This document shows positions 17,826 through 28,282 of a DNA stretch of 64,000 bases, one piece after another. A program made the position numbers and the translations under genes. Origin of the DNA: Acidovorax radicis (GTDB taxonomy: Bacteria > Pseudomonadota > Gammaproteobacteria > Burkholderiales > Burkholderiaceae_C). The notes below the pieces were generated by a model. That model was given only the letters and a program-made list of their open reading frames with translations, had not been told where the DNA came from and ran no database searches. Position 1 is the first letter of the stretch. The number at the start of each line of letters is the position of its first letter. The DNA lies in assembly GCF_020510705.1 (NCBI RefSeq), contig NZ_CP075184.1, positions 3,720,001-3,784,000 on the forward strand, written 5' to 3'.

Positions 17826-20723
17826 ATGAGCACGCCCCTGCAACAACCCGGCCTCGAAAGCCTGTCCAAGTCCTTTGAACCCGCTGCGCTGGAAGCCCAC
17901 TGGGGCCCCGAATGGGAAAAGCGGGGATATGGAGCAGCCGGGCATCGCGGCACGGGCGCACCCCAGGCGGGCGAGCCCGCGTTTTCCATCCAGTTGCCGC
18001 CCCCCAACGTGACGGGCACGCTGCACATGGGCCATGCGTTCAACCAGACGATCATGGACAGCCTTACGCGCTACCACCGCATGAAGGGTTTCAACACCGT
18101 CTGGGTGCCCGGCACCGACCACGCGGGCATCGCCACGCAGATCGTGGTGGAGCGCCAGTTGCAGGAACTTGGCATCAGCCGCTACGACATGGGCCCCACC
18201 CCGCCCGAAGCGCGCAAGAACTTTGTGAGCAAGGTGTGGGAGTGGAAGGAAAAGTCCGGCAACACCATCACCACACAAATGCGCCGCATGGGCGACAGCG
18301 TGGACTGGAGCCGTGAATACTTCACCATGGACGACAAGCTCTCCAAGGTGGTCACCGACACCTTCGTGAAGCTGTACGAGCAGGGCCTGATCTACCGCGG
18401 CAAGCGCCTGGTGAACTGGGACCCGAAGCTGCAGTCCGCCGTGTCGGACCTGGAAGTCGAGAGCGAAGAGAAAGACGGCTCGCTGTGGCACATCGCTTAC
18501 CCGCTGGCCGATGGATCGGGCAGCCTGACGGTGGCTACCACCCGGCCTGAGACCATGCTGGGCGACGTGGCGCTGATGGTGCACCCTGAAGACGCACGCT
18601 ACACGCACCTGATCGGCAAAATGGTGAACCTGCCCCTGTGCGACCGCCAGATCCCGGTGATCGCCGACGAGTACGTGGACAAGGAATTCGGCACGGGCGT
18701 GGTCAAGGTCACTCCCGCGCACGACCAGAACGACTACGCCGTAGGCCAGCGCCACAAGCTGCCCATGATCGTGGTGCTGACGCTGCAAGCCACCATCAAC
18801 GAGAACGCGCCGCCCAAGTACCAGGGCATGGACCGCTTCGTGGCCCGCAAGGCCGTTGTGGCCGACCTCGAAGCCATCGGCGCGCTGGTCGAGGTAAAGA
18901 AGCACAAGCTGATGGTGCCGATCTGCACCCGCACCGGCCAGGTAATCGAGCCCATGCTGACCGACCAATGGTTCGTGGCGATGAGCAAGGTCGGCGAAGG
19001 CGACGCCACCGGCAAGAGCATTGCGCAAAAAGCCATCGATGCCGTGGCAAGCGGCGAGGTGACCTTTGTGCCCGAGAACTGGGTGAACACCTACAACCAG
19101 TGGATGAACAACATCCAGGACTGGTGCATCAGCCGCCAGCTGTGGTGGGGCCACCAGATTCCCGCGTGGTACGACGAAGACGGCAACGTGATCGTGGCTC
19201 GCACTGAAGCCGAGGCGCAGGCCAAAGCCCCAGGCAAAACGCTGCGCCGCGACGAGGACGTGCTGGACACCTGGTACTCGTCCGCCCTCGTGCCCTTCAG
19301 CACCATGGGCTGGCCCGAACAAGGCACCGCCGAAACCGACGACTTCAACCTGTACCTGCCCAGCAGCGTGCTGGTCACGGGCTACGACATCATCTTCTTC
19401 TGGGTCGCCCGGATGATCATGATGACCACGCACTTCACGGGCCGCGTGCCGTTCAAGCATGTGTACATCCACGGCCTGGTGCGCGACGCGCAGGGCAAGA
19501 AGATGTCCAAGTCCGAAGGCAATGTTCTTGACCCCGTGGACCTGATAGACGGCATTGCGCTGGAGCCGCTGCTCGACAAGCGCACCACCGGCCTGCGCAA
19601 GCCCGAGACCGCGCCCACCGTGCGCAAGAACACGCAAAAGGAATTCCCGGAGGGCATTCCTGCCTATGGCGCCGATGCGCTGCGCTTCACGTTCGCAGCA
19701 CTGGCATCGCTGGGCCGCAGCATCAACTTCGATAGCAAGCGCTGCGAGGGCTACCGCAACTTCTGCAACAAGCTCTGGAACGCCAGTCGCTTTGTGCTGA
19801 TGAACTGCGAAGGCCAGGACTGCGGCTTGAAAGAGCACACCAAGGCCGACTGCCAGCCCGGCGGCAGCTCCCACGGCTACATGGAGTTCAGCCAGGCGGA
19901 CCGCTGGATCAGCTCGCTGCTGCAAAAGACCGAGGCCGAAGTCGCCAAGGGCTTTGAGGAATATCGCCTGGACAACGTGGCCAACACGATCTACGACTTT
20001 GTCTGGAACGAGTACTGCGACTGGTACCTGGAGATCGCCAAGGTGCAGATCCAGAACGGCACCGAGGCCGAGCAGCGCGCCACACGCCGCACGCTCATCC
20101 GCACTTTGGAAGCCATCCTGCGCCTGGCGCACCCCATCATCCCGTTCATCACCGAAGCCCTGTGGCAAACGGTGGCGCCCGTGGCAGGCTTGAAGGGTGC
20201 GTCGGTCAGCATCGCCCGCTACCCCGAGGCACAGCCCGAGAAGATCGACGACGCCGCGATCGCCCACATGGGCCGTGTGAAGGGCATCGTGGACGCCTGC
20301 CGGGCACTGCGTGGCGAGATGAATGTCTCGCCCTCTACCCGCCTGCCCATGTACGTGGTGGGCGACACCGACTTCATGCGCGGCGTGGCCCCCGTGCTGC
20401 AGGCCCTGGCCAAGCTCAGCGAGGTCAAGGTGTTTGACGACGAGGCTGCCTGGGCTGCCGCCGCGCAGGCCGCCCCCGTGGCCGTGGTGGGTGACGCCCG
20501 CATGTGCCTGTACATGGAGATTGACGTGGCGGCCGAAAAGGCCCGCCTGTCCAAAGAAATCGCCCGCATCGACGGCGAGATCACCAAGGCCAACAACAAG
20601 CTCTCCAACGAAGCCTTTGTGGCCAAGGCACCTGCCGCCGTGATCGATCAGGAGAAAAAACGCATCGCCGATTTCGGCGTGACGCTGGGCAGATTGCGCG
20701 ATCAGCTGACACGCCTGGGCTGA
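17826..20723 (+). CDS. valS: Valyl-tRNA synthetase
   Basis: 965 residues from ATG 17826. Class I synthetase that charges tRNA-Val. The HIGH signature appears as HMGH at 67-70 ([15 protein letters not shown]) and KMSKS at 559-563. The editing domain lies between ([26 protein letters not shown]), the anticodon-binding region follows, and the C-terminal coiled coil of ValRS is seen in [28 protein letters not shown]. The frame remains open upstream to 17706, but [19 protein letters not shown] is the normal N terminus. Confidence 0.97.
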   Translation: MSTPLQQPGLESLSKSFEPAALEAHWGPEWEKRGYGAAGHRGTGAPQAGEPAFSIQLPPPNVTGTLHMGHAFNQTIMDSLTRYHRMKGFNTVWVPGTDHAGIATQIVVERQLQELGISRYDMGPTPPEARKNFVSKVWEWKEKSGNTITTQMRRMGDSVDWSREYFTMDDKLSKVVTDTFVKLYEQGLIYRGKRLVNWDPKLQSAVSDLEVESEEKDGSLWHIAYPLADGSGSLTVATTRPETMLGDVALMVHPEDARYTHLIGKMVNLPLCDRQIPVIADEYVDKEFGTGVVKVTPAHDQNDYAVGQRHKLPMIVVLTLQATINENAPPKYQGMDRFVARKAVVADLEAIGALVEVKKHKLMVPICTRTGQVIEPMLTDQWFVAMSKVGEGDATGKSIAQKAIDAVASGEVTFVPENWVNTYNQWMNNIQDWCISRQLWWGHQIPAWYDEDGNVIVARTEAEAQAKAPGKTLRRDEDVLDTWYSSALVPFSTMGWPEQGTAETDDFNLYLPSSVLVTGYDIIFFWVARMIMMTTHFTGRVPFKHVYIHGLVRDAQGKKMSKSEGNVLDPVDLIDGIALEPLLDKRTTGLRKPETAPTVRKNTQKEFPEGIPAYGADALRFTFAALASLGRSINFDSKRCEGYRNFCNKLWNASRFVLMNCEGQDCGLKEHTKADCQPGGSSHGYMEFSQADRWISSLLQKTEAEVAKGFEEYRLDNVANTIYDFVWNEYCDWYLEIAKVQIQNGTEAEQRATRRTLIRTLEAILRLAHPIIPFITEALWQTVAPVAGLKGASVSIARYPEAQPEKIDDAAIAHMGRVKGIVDACRALRGEMNVSPSTRLPMYVVGDTDFMRGVAPVLQALAKLSEVKVFDDEAAWAAAAQAAPVAVVGDARMCLYMEIDVAAEKARLSKEIARIDGEITKANNKLSNEAFVAKAPAAVIDQEKKRIADFGVTLGRLRDQLTRLG

Positions 20724-20808
20724 TAACCACGCAATACTGGCCTACGCACGAAGCATGGGGCCCGCCCGCCGCGGGTCCCATTTCATCCGATACGCCTGAA
20801 GGAAACCC

Positions 20809-21696
<888 letters not shown>

Positions 21697-21718
21697 TTCA
21701 CTGCCCTTCAATCGCTAC

Positions 21719-21772
21719 GTTTTTAATAGCTGCTAGCGCTTACTCAGTAAGCGCTAGCAGCTATTTTTATGA
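21719..21772. repeat. Dispersed palindromic repeat, copy 4
   Basis: Near-perfect palindrome AATAGCTGCTAGCGCTTA-CTCAG-TAAGCGCTAGCAGCTATT located between convergent galU and the TusA-like gene; it could act as a bidirectional terminator because T runs flank the stem. Confidence 0.85.
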
Positions 21773-22000
21773 CTATCTACGGCGCAGAACGTGAATGAAC
21801 TCTTCGCCCACCGTCTGCTGCTCTACCAGCTCATTGCCCGTCTGCTTGGCAAACGCCTGAAAGTCGCGCAGTGAGCCACTGTCGGTAGCCACCACCTTGA
21901 GCAGCTGACCGCTGGCCATGTCGGACAGCGCCTTTTTGGCCTTGAGGATGGGCAAGGGGCAGTTCAAACCCCGGGTGTCGATTTCTTTGTGAATGTCCAT
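21773..22000 (-). CDS. TusA family sulfur carrier protein
   Basis: 75 residues from ATG 22000, with AAAGGA placed ten bases before it; a TTG at 22009 that overlaps the upstream gene is less likely. The protein has the TusA signature DTRGLNCPLPILKAKKAL with the active Cys14, then a SirA-fold (GQLLKVVATDSGSLRDFQAFAKQTG). TusA proteins hand persulfide sulfur on for tRNA thiolation, molybdenum cofactor or sulfur metabolism. Neighbouring Nudix and cysM genes on the same strand suggest a sulfur-related but unproven link. Confidence 0.9.
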   Translation of the reverse strand: MDIHKEIDTRGLNCPLPILKAKKALSDMASGQLLKVVATDSGSLRDFQAFAKQTGNELVEQQTVGEEFIHVLRRR

Positions 22001-22005
22001 GGTCG

Positions 22006-22590
22006 TCAATCCTTTGGCGGCGTCGCGGCCGGAGCTTGTTCGTCCAGCCCGCGCCGCCGTTCTGCATTTTCTTCAGCGGTGAAAAACACGGGTTCGTGGC
22101 CCCGCGTGCGCAGCCAGTCGGCCAGCGCATAACCCGTACCTGCGGGCCAGCATTTGAGGTCGGGCAGATCGTAGAGCCGGTAGTCCACCAGCTCGGGCGA
22201 CAAACGCACCTGCCCCGAGGCCACCACATGGTAGGCAATGATGACCTGGTTCATGCGCAGAAACTCATACGCGCCCACCAGGGTGGTCGATTGCACATCG
22301 AGGTTGGTCTCTTCCTTCACCTCGCGTGCAATGCCTTCCTGGGGCGATTCCCCGGCCTCCATGAAGCCGGTGATCAGCGCGAACATCTTGCCCGGCCAGG
22401 CCGCATTGCGTGCCAGCAGCACCTGGCCATTGATCTCCACAATCGCAGCCAATACCGGCGTGGGGTTGTTCCAGTGGGTCCAGCCGCAGGCGGGGCAGCG
22501 CAGCCGCTCTTTATCGCCCCCGTCCTCTGCCAACGTGATGGGTTGCAGCACGGTTCCACAGTGGGTGCAATGTCGGGCTTCGTAATGCAT
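22006..22590 (-). CDS. Nudix hydrolase with N-terminal zinc ribbon
   Basis: 194 residues. The N terminus has a four-Cys zinc ribbon (Cys8, Cys11, Cys32, Cys35). The Nudix box is GFMEAGESPQEGIAREVKEETNL, fitting GX5EX7REUXEEXGU apart from the last positions. Zinc-ribbon Nudix proteins of this type hydrolyse nucleotide diphosphates; NudC-like NADH pyrophosphatases are related but longer and carry an SQPWPFPxS motif that is missing here. The substrate is therefore open. It runs into the TusA-like gene with only five bases between stop and start. Confidence 0.88.
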   Translation of the reverse strand: MHYEARHCTHCGTVLQPITLAEDGGDKERLRCPACGWTHWNNPTPVLAAIVEINGQVLLARNAAWPGKMFALITGFMEAGESPQEGIAREVKEETNLDVQSTTLVGAYEFLRMNQVIIAYHVVASGQVRLSPELVDYRLYDLPDLKCWPAGTGYALADWLRTRGHEPVFFTAEENAERRRGLDEQAPAATPPKD

Positions 22591-22593
22591 AAA

Positions 22594-22657
22594 CTATTAT
22601 TTTGATAGCTGCTAGCGCTTATGTATCAAGCGCTAGCGGCCATTTTTATCAAAAATG
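22594..22657. repeat. Dispersed palindromic repeat, copy 5
   Basis: TTGATAGCTGCTAGCGCTTA-TGTATCA-AGCGCTAGCGGCCATTTTTATCAA between cysM and the Nudix gene, both on the minus strand; a hairpin in a possible shared transcript. Confidence 0.85.
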
Positions 22658-22728
22658 GGCGCCGCATGCGCTCAAGGCGTCACAACGTTTCCCATCCCAT
22701 CGCGTCCCATCGCGTGGCGCTCACCGCA

Positions 22729-23631
22729 TCACGCGGGGAACACGCCCGTAGAGAGATACCGGTCGCCCCGGTCACACACGATGAACACGATGGTGGCGTT
22801 GCTGTCGCGCGCGGCAATCTGCTGTGCCACCCAGCAAGCCCCAGCGGCCGAGATGCCGGCAAAAATGCCCTCTTCACGCGCCAGGCGGCGGCACATCTCT
22901 TCAGCGTTATCCTGGCTCACCGACACCATCTCGTCGACCATGCTCGCATCGTAGATCTTGGGCAAATACTCTTGCGGCCATTTGCGAATACCCGGGATAC
23001 GCGAGCCCGCCTCCGGCTCTGCGCCAATGATCCGGATAGCCGGGTTCTTTTCTTTCAAGAACCGGGACACGCCCGTGATGGTGCCGGTGGTCCCCATGGC
23101 GCTCACGAAATGGGTGATCTGCCCGCCGGTCTGCTCCCAGATCTCAGGCCCCGTGGTTTCGTAGTGGATGCGGGGGTTGTCCTGGTTGGCGAACTGATCG
23201 AGCACCTTGCCTTCGCCGCGCTTTTGCATGGCCTCGGCCAGATCGCGCGCATGCTCCATGCCACCACTTTTGGGCGTGAGCACCAGCTCGGCCCCAAAGG
23301 CCTTCATGGTCTGCGCCCGCTCGATGGACAAATCCTCCGGCATCACCAGCACCATGCGGTAGCCCTTGATGGCCGCCGCCATGGCCAGCGCAATCCCCGT
23401 GTTGCCCGACGTGGCCTCGATCAGCGTGTCGCCAGGGCGGATATCGCCACGCTCTTCAGCACGGCGAATCATTGACAGCGCGGGCCGGTCTTTCACAGAC
23501 CCCGCAGGGTTGTTGCCCTCCAGCTTGCCAAGTACCACATTGCCACGCGCCCCGTTGCCCTCAGCCCCAATGCGCTGCAACACCACCAGTGGCGTGTTGC
23601 CCACTGCATCTTCAATCGTCGGATATTTCAT
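22729..23631 (-). CDS. cysM: Cysteine synthase B (O-acetylserine sulfhydrylase)
   Basis: 300 residues from ATG 23631. PLP enzyme making cysteine from O-acetylserine and sulfide or thiosulfate. Lys47 in NNPAGSVKDRPAL binds PLP; EATSGNTGIALAMAAAIKGY is the substrate loop, and VSAMGTTGTITGVSRFLKE the phosphate loop. The segment AEPEAGSRIPGIRKWPQEYLPKIYD with Arg residues near the active site is typical of CysM rather than CysK. The gene starts 40 bp before the tRNA-Leu gene on the opposite strand. Confidence 0.95.
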   Translation of the reverse strand: MKYPTIEDAVGNTPLVVLQRIGAEGNGARGNVVLGKLEGNNPAGSVKDRPALSMIRRAEERGDIRPGDTLIEATSGNTGIALAMAAAIKGYRMVLVMPEDLSIERAQTMKAFGAELVLTPKSGGMEHARDLAEAMQKRGEGKVLDQFANQDNPRIHYETTGPEIWEQTGGQITHFVSAMGTTGTITGVSRFLKEKNPAIRIIGAEPEAGSRIPGIRKWPQEYLPKIYDASMVDEMVSVSQDNAEEMCRRLAREEGIFAGISAAGACWVAQQIAARDSNATIVFIVCDRGDRYLSTGVFPA

Positions 23632-23671
23632 GCTCCCTACTGTGCCATAATTTGGGTCTTCACGAATTCCC

Positions 23672-23756
23672 GCCCGGGTGGTGAAATTGGTAGACGCAGG
23701 GGACTCAAAATCCCCCGCCGCAAGGCGTGCCGGTTCGATTCCGGCCTCGGGCACCA
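23672..23756 (+). tRNA. tRNA-Leu (anticodon CAA)
   Basis: 85 bases including an encoded CCA. The acceptor stem GCCCGGG pairs with CTCGGGC (one G-U), the D arm contains GAAATTGGTAGACGC, the anticodon loop ACTCAAAAT shows CAA, a variable arm of the long class II type follows (CGCCGCAAGGCG), and the T arm is CCGGTTCGATTCCGG. Its 3' end is the attachment site of the following integrative element. Confidence 0.97.
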
Positions 23757-23768
23757 CAGATAAGGCCG
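23754..23768. other. Left attachment site (attL core)
   Basis: CCACAGATAAGGCCG overlaps the last three bases of the tRNA gene and the start of a terminator. It is identical to 33722-33736. Confidence 0.75.
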
Positions 23769-23796
23769 CACAGTTCCTAGAACGTGCGGCCTTTTT
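23762..23796 (+). terminator. Terminator of tRNA-Leu (element-borne)
   Basis: Stem AAGGCCGCAC / GTGCGGCCTT (23762-23771 with 23784-23793) followed by T5. A different stem with the same AAGGCCG start sits behind the right attachment site, so the element appears to have replaced the original tRNA terminator with its own. Confidence 0.85.
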
Positions 23797-24656
23797 CTTT
23801 TCCCCTATGAGAAGTGGCTTTGACTAGTGCACAGACGTGCGCCGAAGTGTGCCGGAATCCGGGGGTATGCGGGGGTACATTTGGGGGTGTATTTCCAAAA
23901 AGTGGGGGTACATGCCCCAGCCGGGGGGTACAAAAAGCGGCCTGGCGCTGCCCGACCGGCGCCAGCTCGCAGGCTCGCCACGCATCAACACCGCCACGCC
24001 GCCAGGAGGTACCCCCTCCCCCCAAAACCTGCGCGCACAAAAATTTGTCTAGACGGTCGGTTTCCGGCTTGTGCGTCTCAGACTTTTTAGCCCCCCTACC
24101 CACCAAGGACGGCCGGTTACCCCCCCTCCCCCGGATTTCCCGACTGCGCGCGCGTGATTAAGCAATCGGTTTCCACCTGTCGCATCAGGAACTTCTAGGC
24201 CCTCCCTCCCCCTTGTCAGCGAGTCCCAGCCGCGCCATTTTTCGCCCGCAAATGTGCATCGACCCTCGCGCGTTCGCCACCATTCCTTCGCCCTCTTGCA
24301 TTTTTGCGTGGGAACAGTGGGAACAGTGGGAACACCGCATAAACAGGGGCTTCCCGCGTTCCCACTCAGCTTTTTACCGGTGGGAACAGTGGGAACAAAA
24401 GCCGTGGAAATGGCCGTTTTCTGCACATTTCCGGGCATCAAAGCCCACGATCAGGGAAAAACTCAGAGCCCCGAACGTTCAACACGGTAAAAACGCCGAT
24501 GCACCTTTTGGTGCATGTTTGCAATTTGCAGCGCGGAAGGGATTCATGCCCCGCCCCCACGCGGGCGGCCCGACTGGCCATTTCCTGGCACGCACGCACA
24601 ATGGCCCGTGCACACGTATGCATGCACGGGCCTGGCCAGTTGGTGGAGGTGGCGCC
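23797..24656. other. Left non-coding flank of the element, repeat-rich
   Basis: 860 bases without a supported gene. It holds four GGGGGTA motifs at 23861-23931, one of them within GGGGGTACATTTGGGGGT (23871-23888) that recurs exactly at 33633-33650. Five GTGGGAACA units lie at 24308-24334 and 24380-24397, with an inverted GTTCCCAC at 24358-24365 between them. A hairpin GATGCACC/GGTGCATG lies near 24497-24514, and an inverted repeat GGCCCGTGCA/TGCACGGGCC at 24603-24632 just behind the primase stop. The first set looks like integrase arm sites, the second like replication iterons. Confidence 0.7.
24308..24397 (+). repeat. Iteron-like GTGGGAACA cluster, left
   Basis: Three tandem 9-mers at 24308-24316, 24317-24325 and 24326-24334, then two more at 24380-24388 and 24389-24397. 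The same 9-mer occurs in the opposite orientation at 32197-32301 near the other end of the element. Confidence 0.85.
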
Positions 24657-27581
24657 CTACACGTCCAAGGCGAACAGCGCCGGGGGTATGTGATAGCAGC
24701 GTGAGAGCCCCAGGCCGGGCAGGCGCTGCCTAGTGTCGAACGACCGGCCTGCGCCTGGCATTAGAGCCCCATGCGCCAGAAGGACGCTGGCCACGGCCTG
24801 ATAGTCAAAGCCCTGGCACACCTCGGCGCGGAACACCTCGGGCAGCAAGAAGTATTCAACGCTGACCGCCTCACCGTCGACCGGGGCCATGCGCTCCCCA
24901 TACTCCCGCTGGTGCTCTGCATCGCTCTTGATGGGCTTGCCGTCCTGGTCAACCATGCGACGAAAGCCCGCACGCTGCAGCGTCTTAGCATTGTGGTCAT
25001 CAGATGCACGGTGCCACCACGTGAAGCGGCCTTCACCGTGCGCCTCCAGGAACCGGCGCACGGCTCGCAGCATGGCTGTTACCTCACCGTTGCCAGCCCC
25101 ACCACGCGCAGCCAGCCAGGCGTCAAAGCACGCGCGTGCACCGCGTGCGCTCTCGCCCGCTGGCCAGCCCGTAAGCCCCGCTTCTGTGGCCAGCTCACCA
25201 GCTACACCCACCAGCGCAAAGCGGGCGCCCACGCGCTCCACCTGACCCGATGCACCATCAGGCACCCACTCACGCGTAAGAGCCTGCACAGCCGTGCGCA
25301 GGCGCTTGCCCAATCCCTCGGCATTCGAGCATGCCCATTCGATAAATGCGCGGCCTGGTGCGCCGTGGCACGCTTGCGCCTCACGGGTCAGATAGCTGGA
25401 GAACGCAGCCCCGCCCGCGAAGTCGTGCAGGTTCTCGAAAGCCCCCAGCCCTGCGCCTGCATCGGCCGGAATGTCCGCCATGCGCACCTCTTGCCCTGTG
25501 CGCGTGCGCTTCATGCCTTCGGCCATGTGGTCAGCAAGCCCCAGCTCACCAGCGCTGAGGAACAGCAGGCGCCAAGACAGCCGGGCACGTGGCGCACCGT
25601 TGCGGGTGGCGCGGGCCTTGCTCTGTTCATTGGCCAGCATGTAGGCGCATTCCCCGGCGACCTTGCCTTCCACCTGCGCCAGCTCATCGAGGATCAACAA
25701 CGAATCACAGTGCTGCGCGGCGATGGCTTCGAGCGCGTTGTCTGTGGTGCGCCAGCGCTGCATGTAGCTGGCGCCACCGTACACGCTGGCAGCCAGGCGC
25801 AGGGCCGTGGTCTTGCCGCTGCTGCTGTCGCCCCGGATATGAAAGCCCCCGCTCTCCATGCCTGCAGGGCGCAACAGCGGCCCGGCAAAGGCGCTGGCTA
25901 CCGCAAACACCAGCCGGGAATTGCCCACGCACAGAGCGCCAATGCGATCACGCCAGGCGGCTGCGTCGTGCTTCACGCGGAAGGTGTTCTCCATCTGGCT
26001 TTCACTCTGGAACACGATGCGCTCGGCATCGTCGCCGATGGTTTCATGGGGCAGCACGAAGGCGCGGCCGTGCCAGCCGATGCGGTCGGTGCAGCTTGCA
26101 AACTCGCCCGGCTGGCGGGTCTGGATGTACTGAGTCAGCAGGTTGCGGGCCGCAGGCGATGGGGCGATGCGCAGCCCCATGTTCAGCAGCGCGGCGCGGT
26201 ATTCACCCCCATCACCCGACAGCATGCGGGCGGGCATGGCCCATTGCTTGGGCTTGCCCAGCGGGTCGGCAAAGGCCAGCAGGTAGCCCCAGCCTGCGCC
26301 GTCCTGGTCGCGTGTCAGGGCCTGCACATCCAAGCGACTGCACACCCACTGCGGGGCCTTGGGTTGCCCGTCTTTGTCGACTCCGGCATGGAACACGCCC
26401 GCATCACTGACGCTGAAGGGATCGAAGGGCCGGGCGTCGTCTTGGGGCTCATGGCCGCCAGCGTGGCCACCGTGCCCACCACCGGCCCCGTGGGGCTCGC
26501 GTGGTGTGCGTGTGGTGGCTTTGCCTGCCTTGGTGTTTTGCGCAGCTTGCTGGGCGCGTTCGGCCTGCTCTGCCTGGTGGCCCGCAATGGCGGCGTCTAC
26601 GCAGGCGCCCACGGCCTGCAGCTCCTGCGCTTGTTGCATATCGTTGAAGTCGCTGCCGCCATCGGGCAGGCCCTCGGGGAACACCGCCAGGCCGCGCACT
26701 GCACGGGCTGCGGCTTCGGCTTTCACGCGGCCGGTGTTGGTGCCGGTGCGGGCCTCGGTGGCTGCATCGTCGTCGCCACACAGGACCAGCAGAGCGGCCC
26801 GGTGTTGCTGGCGCAGGGCCTTGGCAACGTGCGCCAGGTTGCCCGCATCAAAGGCCACAGCAACGGGGCGGCCGGTGGCCTGGTGCAGGCTGGCGGCCGT
26901 GGCGTAGCCCTCTGCAATCAGCAACACCGAAGCCCCGGCCGGATCACCGCACCAGTGCCAAAGCCCCGACTTGCGCCCGCCCTTCAAAAACAGTTTGTCG
27001 GTGCCATCGGCCGGGCGCTCGGGGGCTATGCGTTGCAGGTTCCACAGATCCCCGGCCGCATCGCGCAGCGGCACCAGCAAACAGCCATCGGGCGCAAAGC
27101 GCACGCCATGGGCCTGCACTCCTTTGCGGGCCAGGTAGGGGCTGGCGCCGGTGTCACTGGCTGCATCCCACTGCGCCGCCGCGTCAAGCGCTGCGGCCGC
27201 GTGTGCGGCCTGCTGGCGGGCCTGTTCTGCCTGGTGGCGCTCTACCCTCTCGCGCTCACGCTGCGCCAGCACCTCGGGGCTCGGTGCGGCCGGGGCTTCG
27301 CTGGCTTTGGGCAGCACAAAGCCGTGTTCTTTGGCCAGGTGCAACAGCGTGCCAATGCCCACCCCGCCGCCCGCCTTGATGCTGCGCCAGGTGCTGCGTG
27401 TGGCGCGTGGGTCGTGTCCTTCTGCGGTGGCGCTCCACGCTTCAAACAGGTCTTGACCGGTGGCGTCTGGAAACTCGCTTTTGATGGCCATACCCACCCG
27501 CGCCCAATCCTCACGTGCCAGGCTGGCGGGGATGTGCGCCAGGGCTGCGCGGATCAGGTCGGGGGTGATATGGGTTGTCAT
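24657..27581 (-). CDS. Primase-helicase with PriCT-like, Toprim and DUF927 domains
   Basis: 974 residues. Residues 1-90 resemble the PriCT_2 primase C-terminal-like domain (LARE DWARVGMAIKSEFP ... FEAWSATAEGHDPRATRSTWRSIKAGGGVGIGTLLHLAKEHGF). A Toprim-like core follows (LLIAEGYATAASLHQATGRPV, LLVLCGDDDAATEARTG). After a Gly/His-rich linker (about 360-390) comes a DUF927 P-loop ATPase with Walker A GDSSSGKTTAL (Lys590) and Walker B LLILDE (Asp632, Glu633). Together this is a self-sufficient replication initiator of mobile elements, comparable in role to the alpha protein of phage P4. It is the last gene of the minus-strand operon and overlaps the previous gene by ATGA. Confidence 0.88.
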   Translation of the reverse strand: MTTHITPDLIRAALAHIPASLAREDWARVGMAIKSEFPDATGQDLFEAWSATAEGHDPRATRSTWRSIKAGGGVGIGTLLHLAKEHGFVLPKASEAPAAPSPEVLAQRERERVERHQAEQARQQAAHAAAALDAAAQWDAASDTGASPYLARKGVQAHGVRFAPDGCLLVPLRDAAGDLWNLQRIAPERPADGTDKLFLKGGRKSGLWHWCGDPAGASVLLIAEGYATAASLHQATGRPVAVAFDAGNLAHVAKALRQQHRAALLVLCGDDDAATEARTGTNTGRVKAEAAARAVRGLAVFPEGLPDGGSDFNDMQQAQELQAVGACVDAAIAGHQAEQAERAQQAAQNTKAGKATTRTPREPHGAGGGHGGHAGGHEPQDDARPFDPFSVSDAGVFHAGVDKDGQPKAPQWVCSRLDVQALTRDQDGAGWGYLLAFADPLGKPKQWAMPARMLSGDGGEYRAALLNMGLRIAPSPAARNLLTQYIQTRQPGEFASCTDRIGWHGRAFVLPHETIGDDAERIVFQSESQMENTFRVKHDAAAWRDRIGALCVGNSRLVFAVASAFAGPLLRPAGMESGGFHIRGDSSSGKTTALRLAASVYGGASYMQRWRTTDNALEAIAAQHCDSLLILDELAQVEGKVAGECAYMLANEQSKARATRNGAPRARLSWRLLFLSAGELGLADHMAEGMKRTRTGQEVRMADIPADAGAGLGAFENLHDFAGGAAFSSYLTREAQACHGAPGRAFIEWACSNAEGLGKRLRTAVQALTREWVPDGASGQVERVGARFALVGVAGELATEAGLTGWPAGESARGARACFDAWLAARGGAGNGEVTAMLRAVRRFLEAHGEGRFTWWHRASDDHNAKTLQRAGFRRMVDQDGKPIKSDAEHQREYGERMAPVDGEAVSVEYFLLPEVFRAEVCQGFDYQAVASVLLAHGALMPGAGRSFDTRQRLPGLGLSRCYHIPPALFALDV

Positions 27582-27880
27582 GCGTCAGTTGTGTTTGCTG
27601 GTGCGCTGGCGGGCACACGAGCCCCGGCAAAGCGCTCGGCAAGATAGGCAAGCGCACTGGCATGCATGTGCGCAGCAATGAGGGCGGGGCGTGCCTCATC
27701 TGCAACCTCATGCGCCAGGTTCATGACCGAATCAATGGCATCCGAAAGCGCACGGTCTGCAAAGTCCGAAGCTCGAAAGCAGCGCTCCACGTCTGAGGCG
27801 GTCAAGGCTTCCCACTTGTGGGGCGTAAAGTCCAGTTCATCCGCATTCATGGCGCGGCCCTCCACGGTGCGGGCGTTCAT
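27578..27880 (-). CDS. Small element protein, unknown function
   Basis: 100 residues from ATG 27880, which overlaps the stop of the AlpA-like gene (ATGA); a second ATG at 27850 would give 90 residues. The sequence is helical and acidic in the first half (MNADELDFTPHKWEALTASDVERCFRASDFADRALSDAIDSVMNLAHEVADEARPALIAAHMHASALAYLAERFAG) with no recognised motif. Four-base overlaps on both sides tie it to the AlpA-like regulator and the primase, which suggests a small accessory replication or regulatory protein. This is inference from context only. Confidence 0.7.
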   Translation of the reverse strand: MNARTVEGRAMNADELDFTPHKWEALTASDVERCFRASDFADRALSDAIDSVMNLAHEVADEARPALIAAHMHASALAYLAERFAGARVPASAPANTTDA

Positions 27881-28119
27881 TGCTGCACCTCTGCACCCGT
27901 GGCGCTTGCGGCTGCAATGCGGTCTTGCACCCACTGCAACACGGCCGCCTCGGACCACGCTACATGCCGGGCAGACAGGCGCACAGGTTTTGGGAAACTG
28001 CCGTTTGCGATCATTTGATAGACGGTTGACTTTTTGCAGCCAGTTGTGCTTTCAACATCGGGCAGGCGGATCAGACGATCACGGGGAACGACTGGGCGAG
28101 ATTGGTGAACTACTTGCAT
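27877..28119 (-). CDS. AlpA-family DNA-binding regulator/excisionase
   Basis: 80 residues from ATG 28119. The core DRLIRLPDVESTTGCKKSTVYQMIANGSFPKPVRLSARHVAWSEAAVLQWVQDRIA is the standard AlpA/MerR-like winged helix found next to replication genes in P4-like elements, where it activates integrase expression or promotes excision. The frame continues upstream to 28275 without the family N terminus. Directly upstream lies a cluster of TTTGCCGG motifs that may be its own operator. Confidence 0.9.
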   Translation of the reverse strand: MQVVHQSRPVVPRDRLIRLPDVESTTGCKKSTVYQMIANGSFPKPVRLSARHVAWSEAAVLQWVQDRIAAASATGAEVQQ

Positions 28120-28189
28120 TGCGGTGGTTTCTTTCCATCGAAGTCCCCGCATGGCCAGGACGGCACGGCGGGCTTGGATGGATTGCAAA

Positions 28190-28278
28190 CCGGCAAAACT
28201 TGCCGGGCAAAGTAGAGTGTTTGCCGGGCTGCAAACCCGCATGAATGCTTGCTGTGCCCGGCAAAGGCCCGGCAAAAG
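28190..28278. promoter_or_regulatory. Cluster of five TTTGCCGG/CCGGCAAA motifs before the AlpA-like gene
   Basis: CCGGCAAA at 28190-28197, TTGCCGGGCAAA at 28200-28211, TTTGCCGGGC at 28220-28229, GCCCGGCAAA at 28256-28265 and GCCCGGCAAA at 28267-28276. Further single copies lie at 29072-29080, upstream of the short leader frame, and at 33561-33570, near the 5' end of the integrase gene. The distribution fits operator sites of an element regulator. Confidence 0.6.
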
Positions 28279-28282
28279 GGAC

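Noticed and set aside
17793..20267. 824-residue open frame on the minus strand opposite valS
   Set aside because: It is the antisense of a clear valS gene; high GC keeps stop codons rare in this frame. The translation is rich in His, Gly and Val without domain structure.
24308..24397. CRISPR array
   Set aside because: Units are 9 bp and mostly tandem without unique spacers, and no cas genes are in the window.
24771..27647. 958-residue open frame on the plus strand opposite the primase-helicase
   Set aside because: Antisense shadow of a gene with clear Walker motifs; composition is low in acidic residues and no family is seen.
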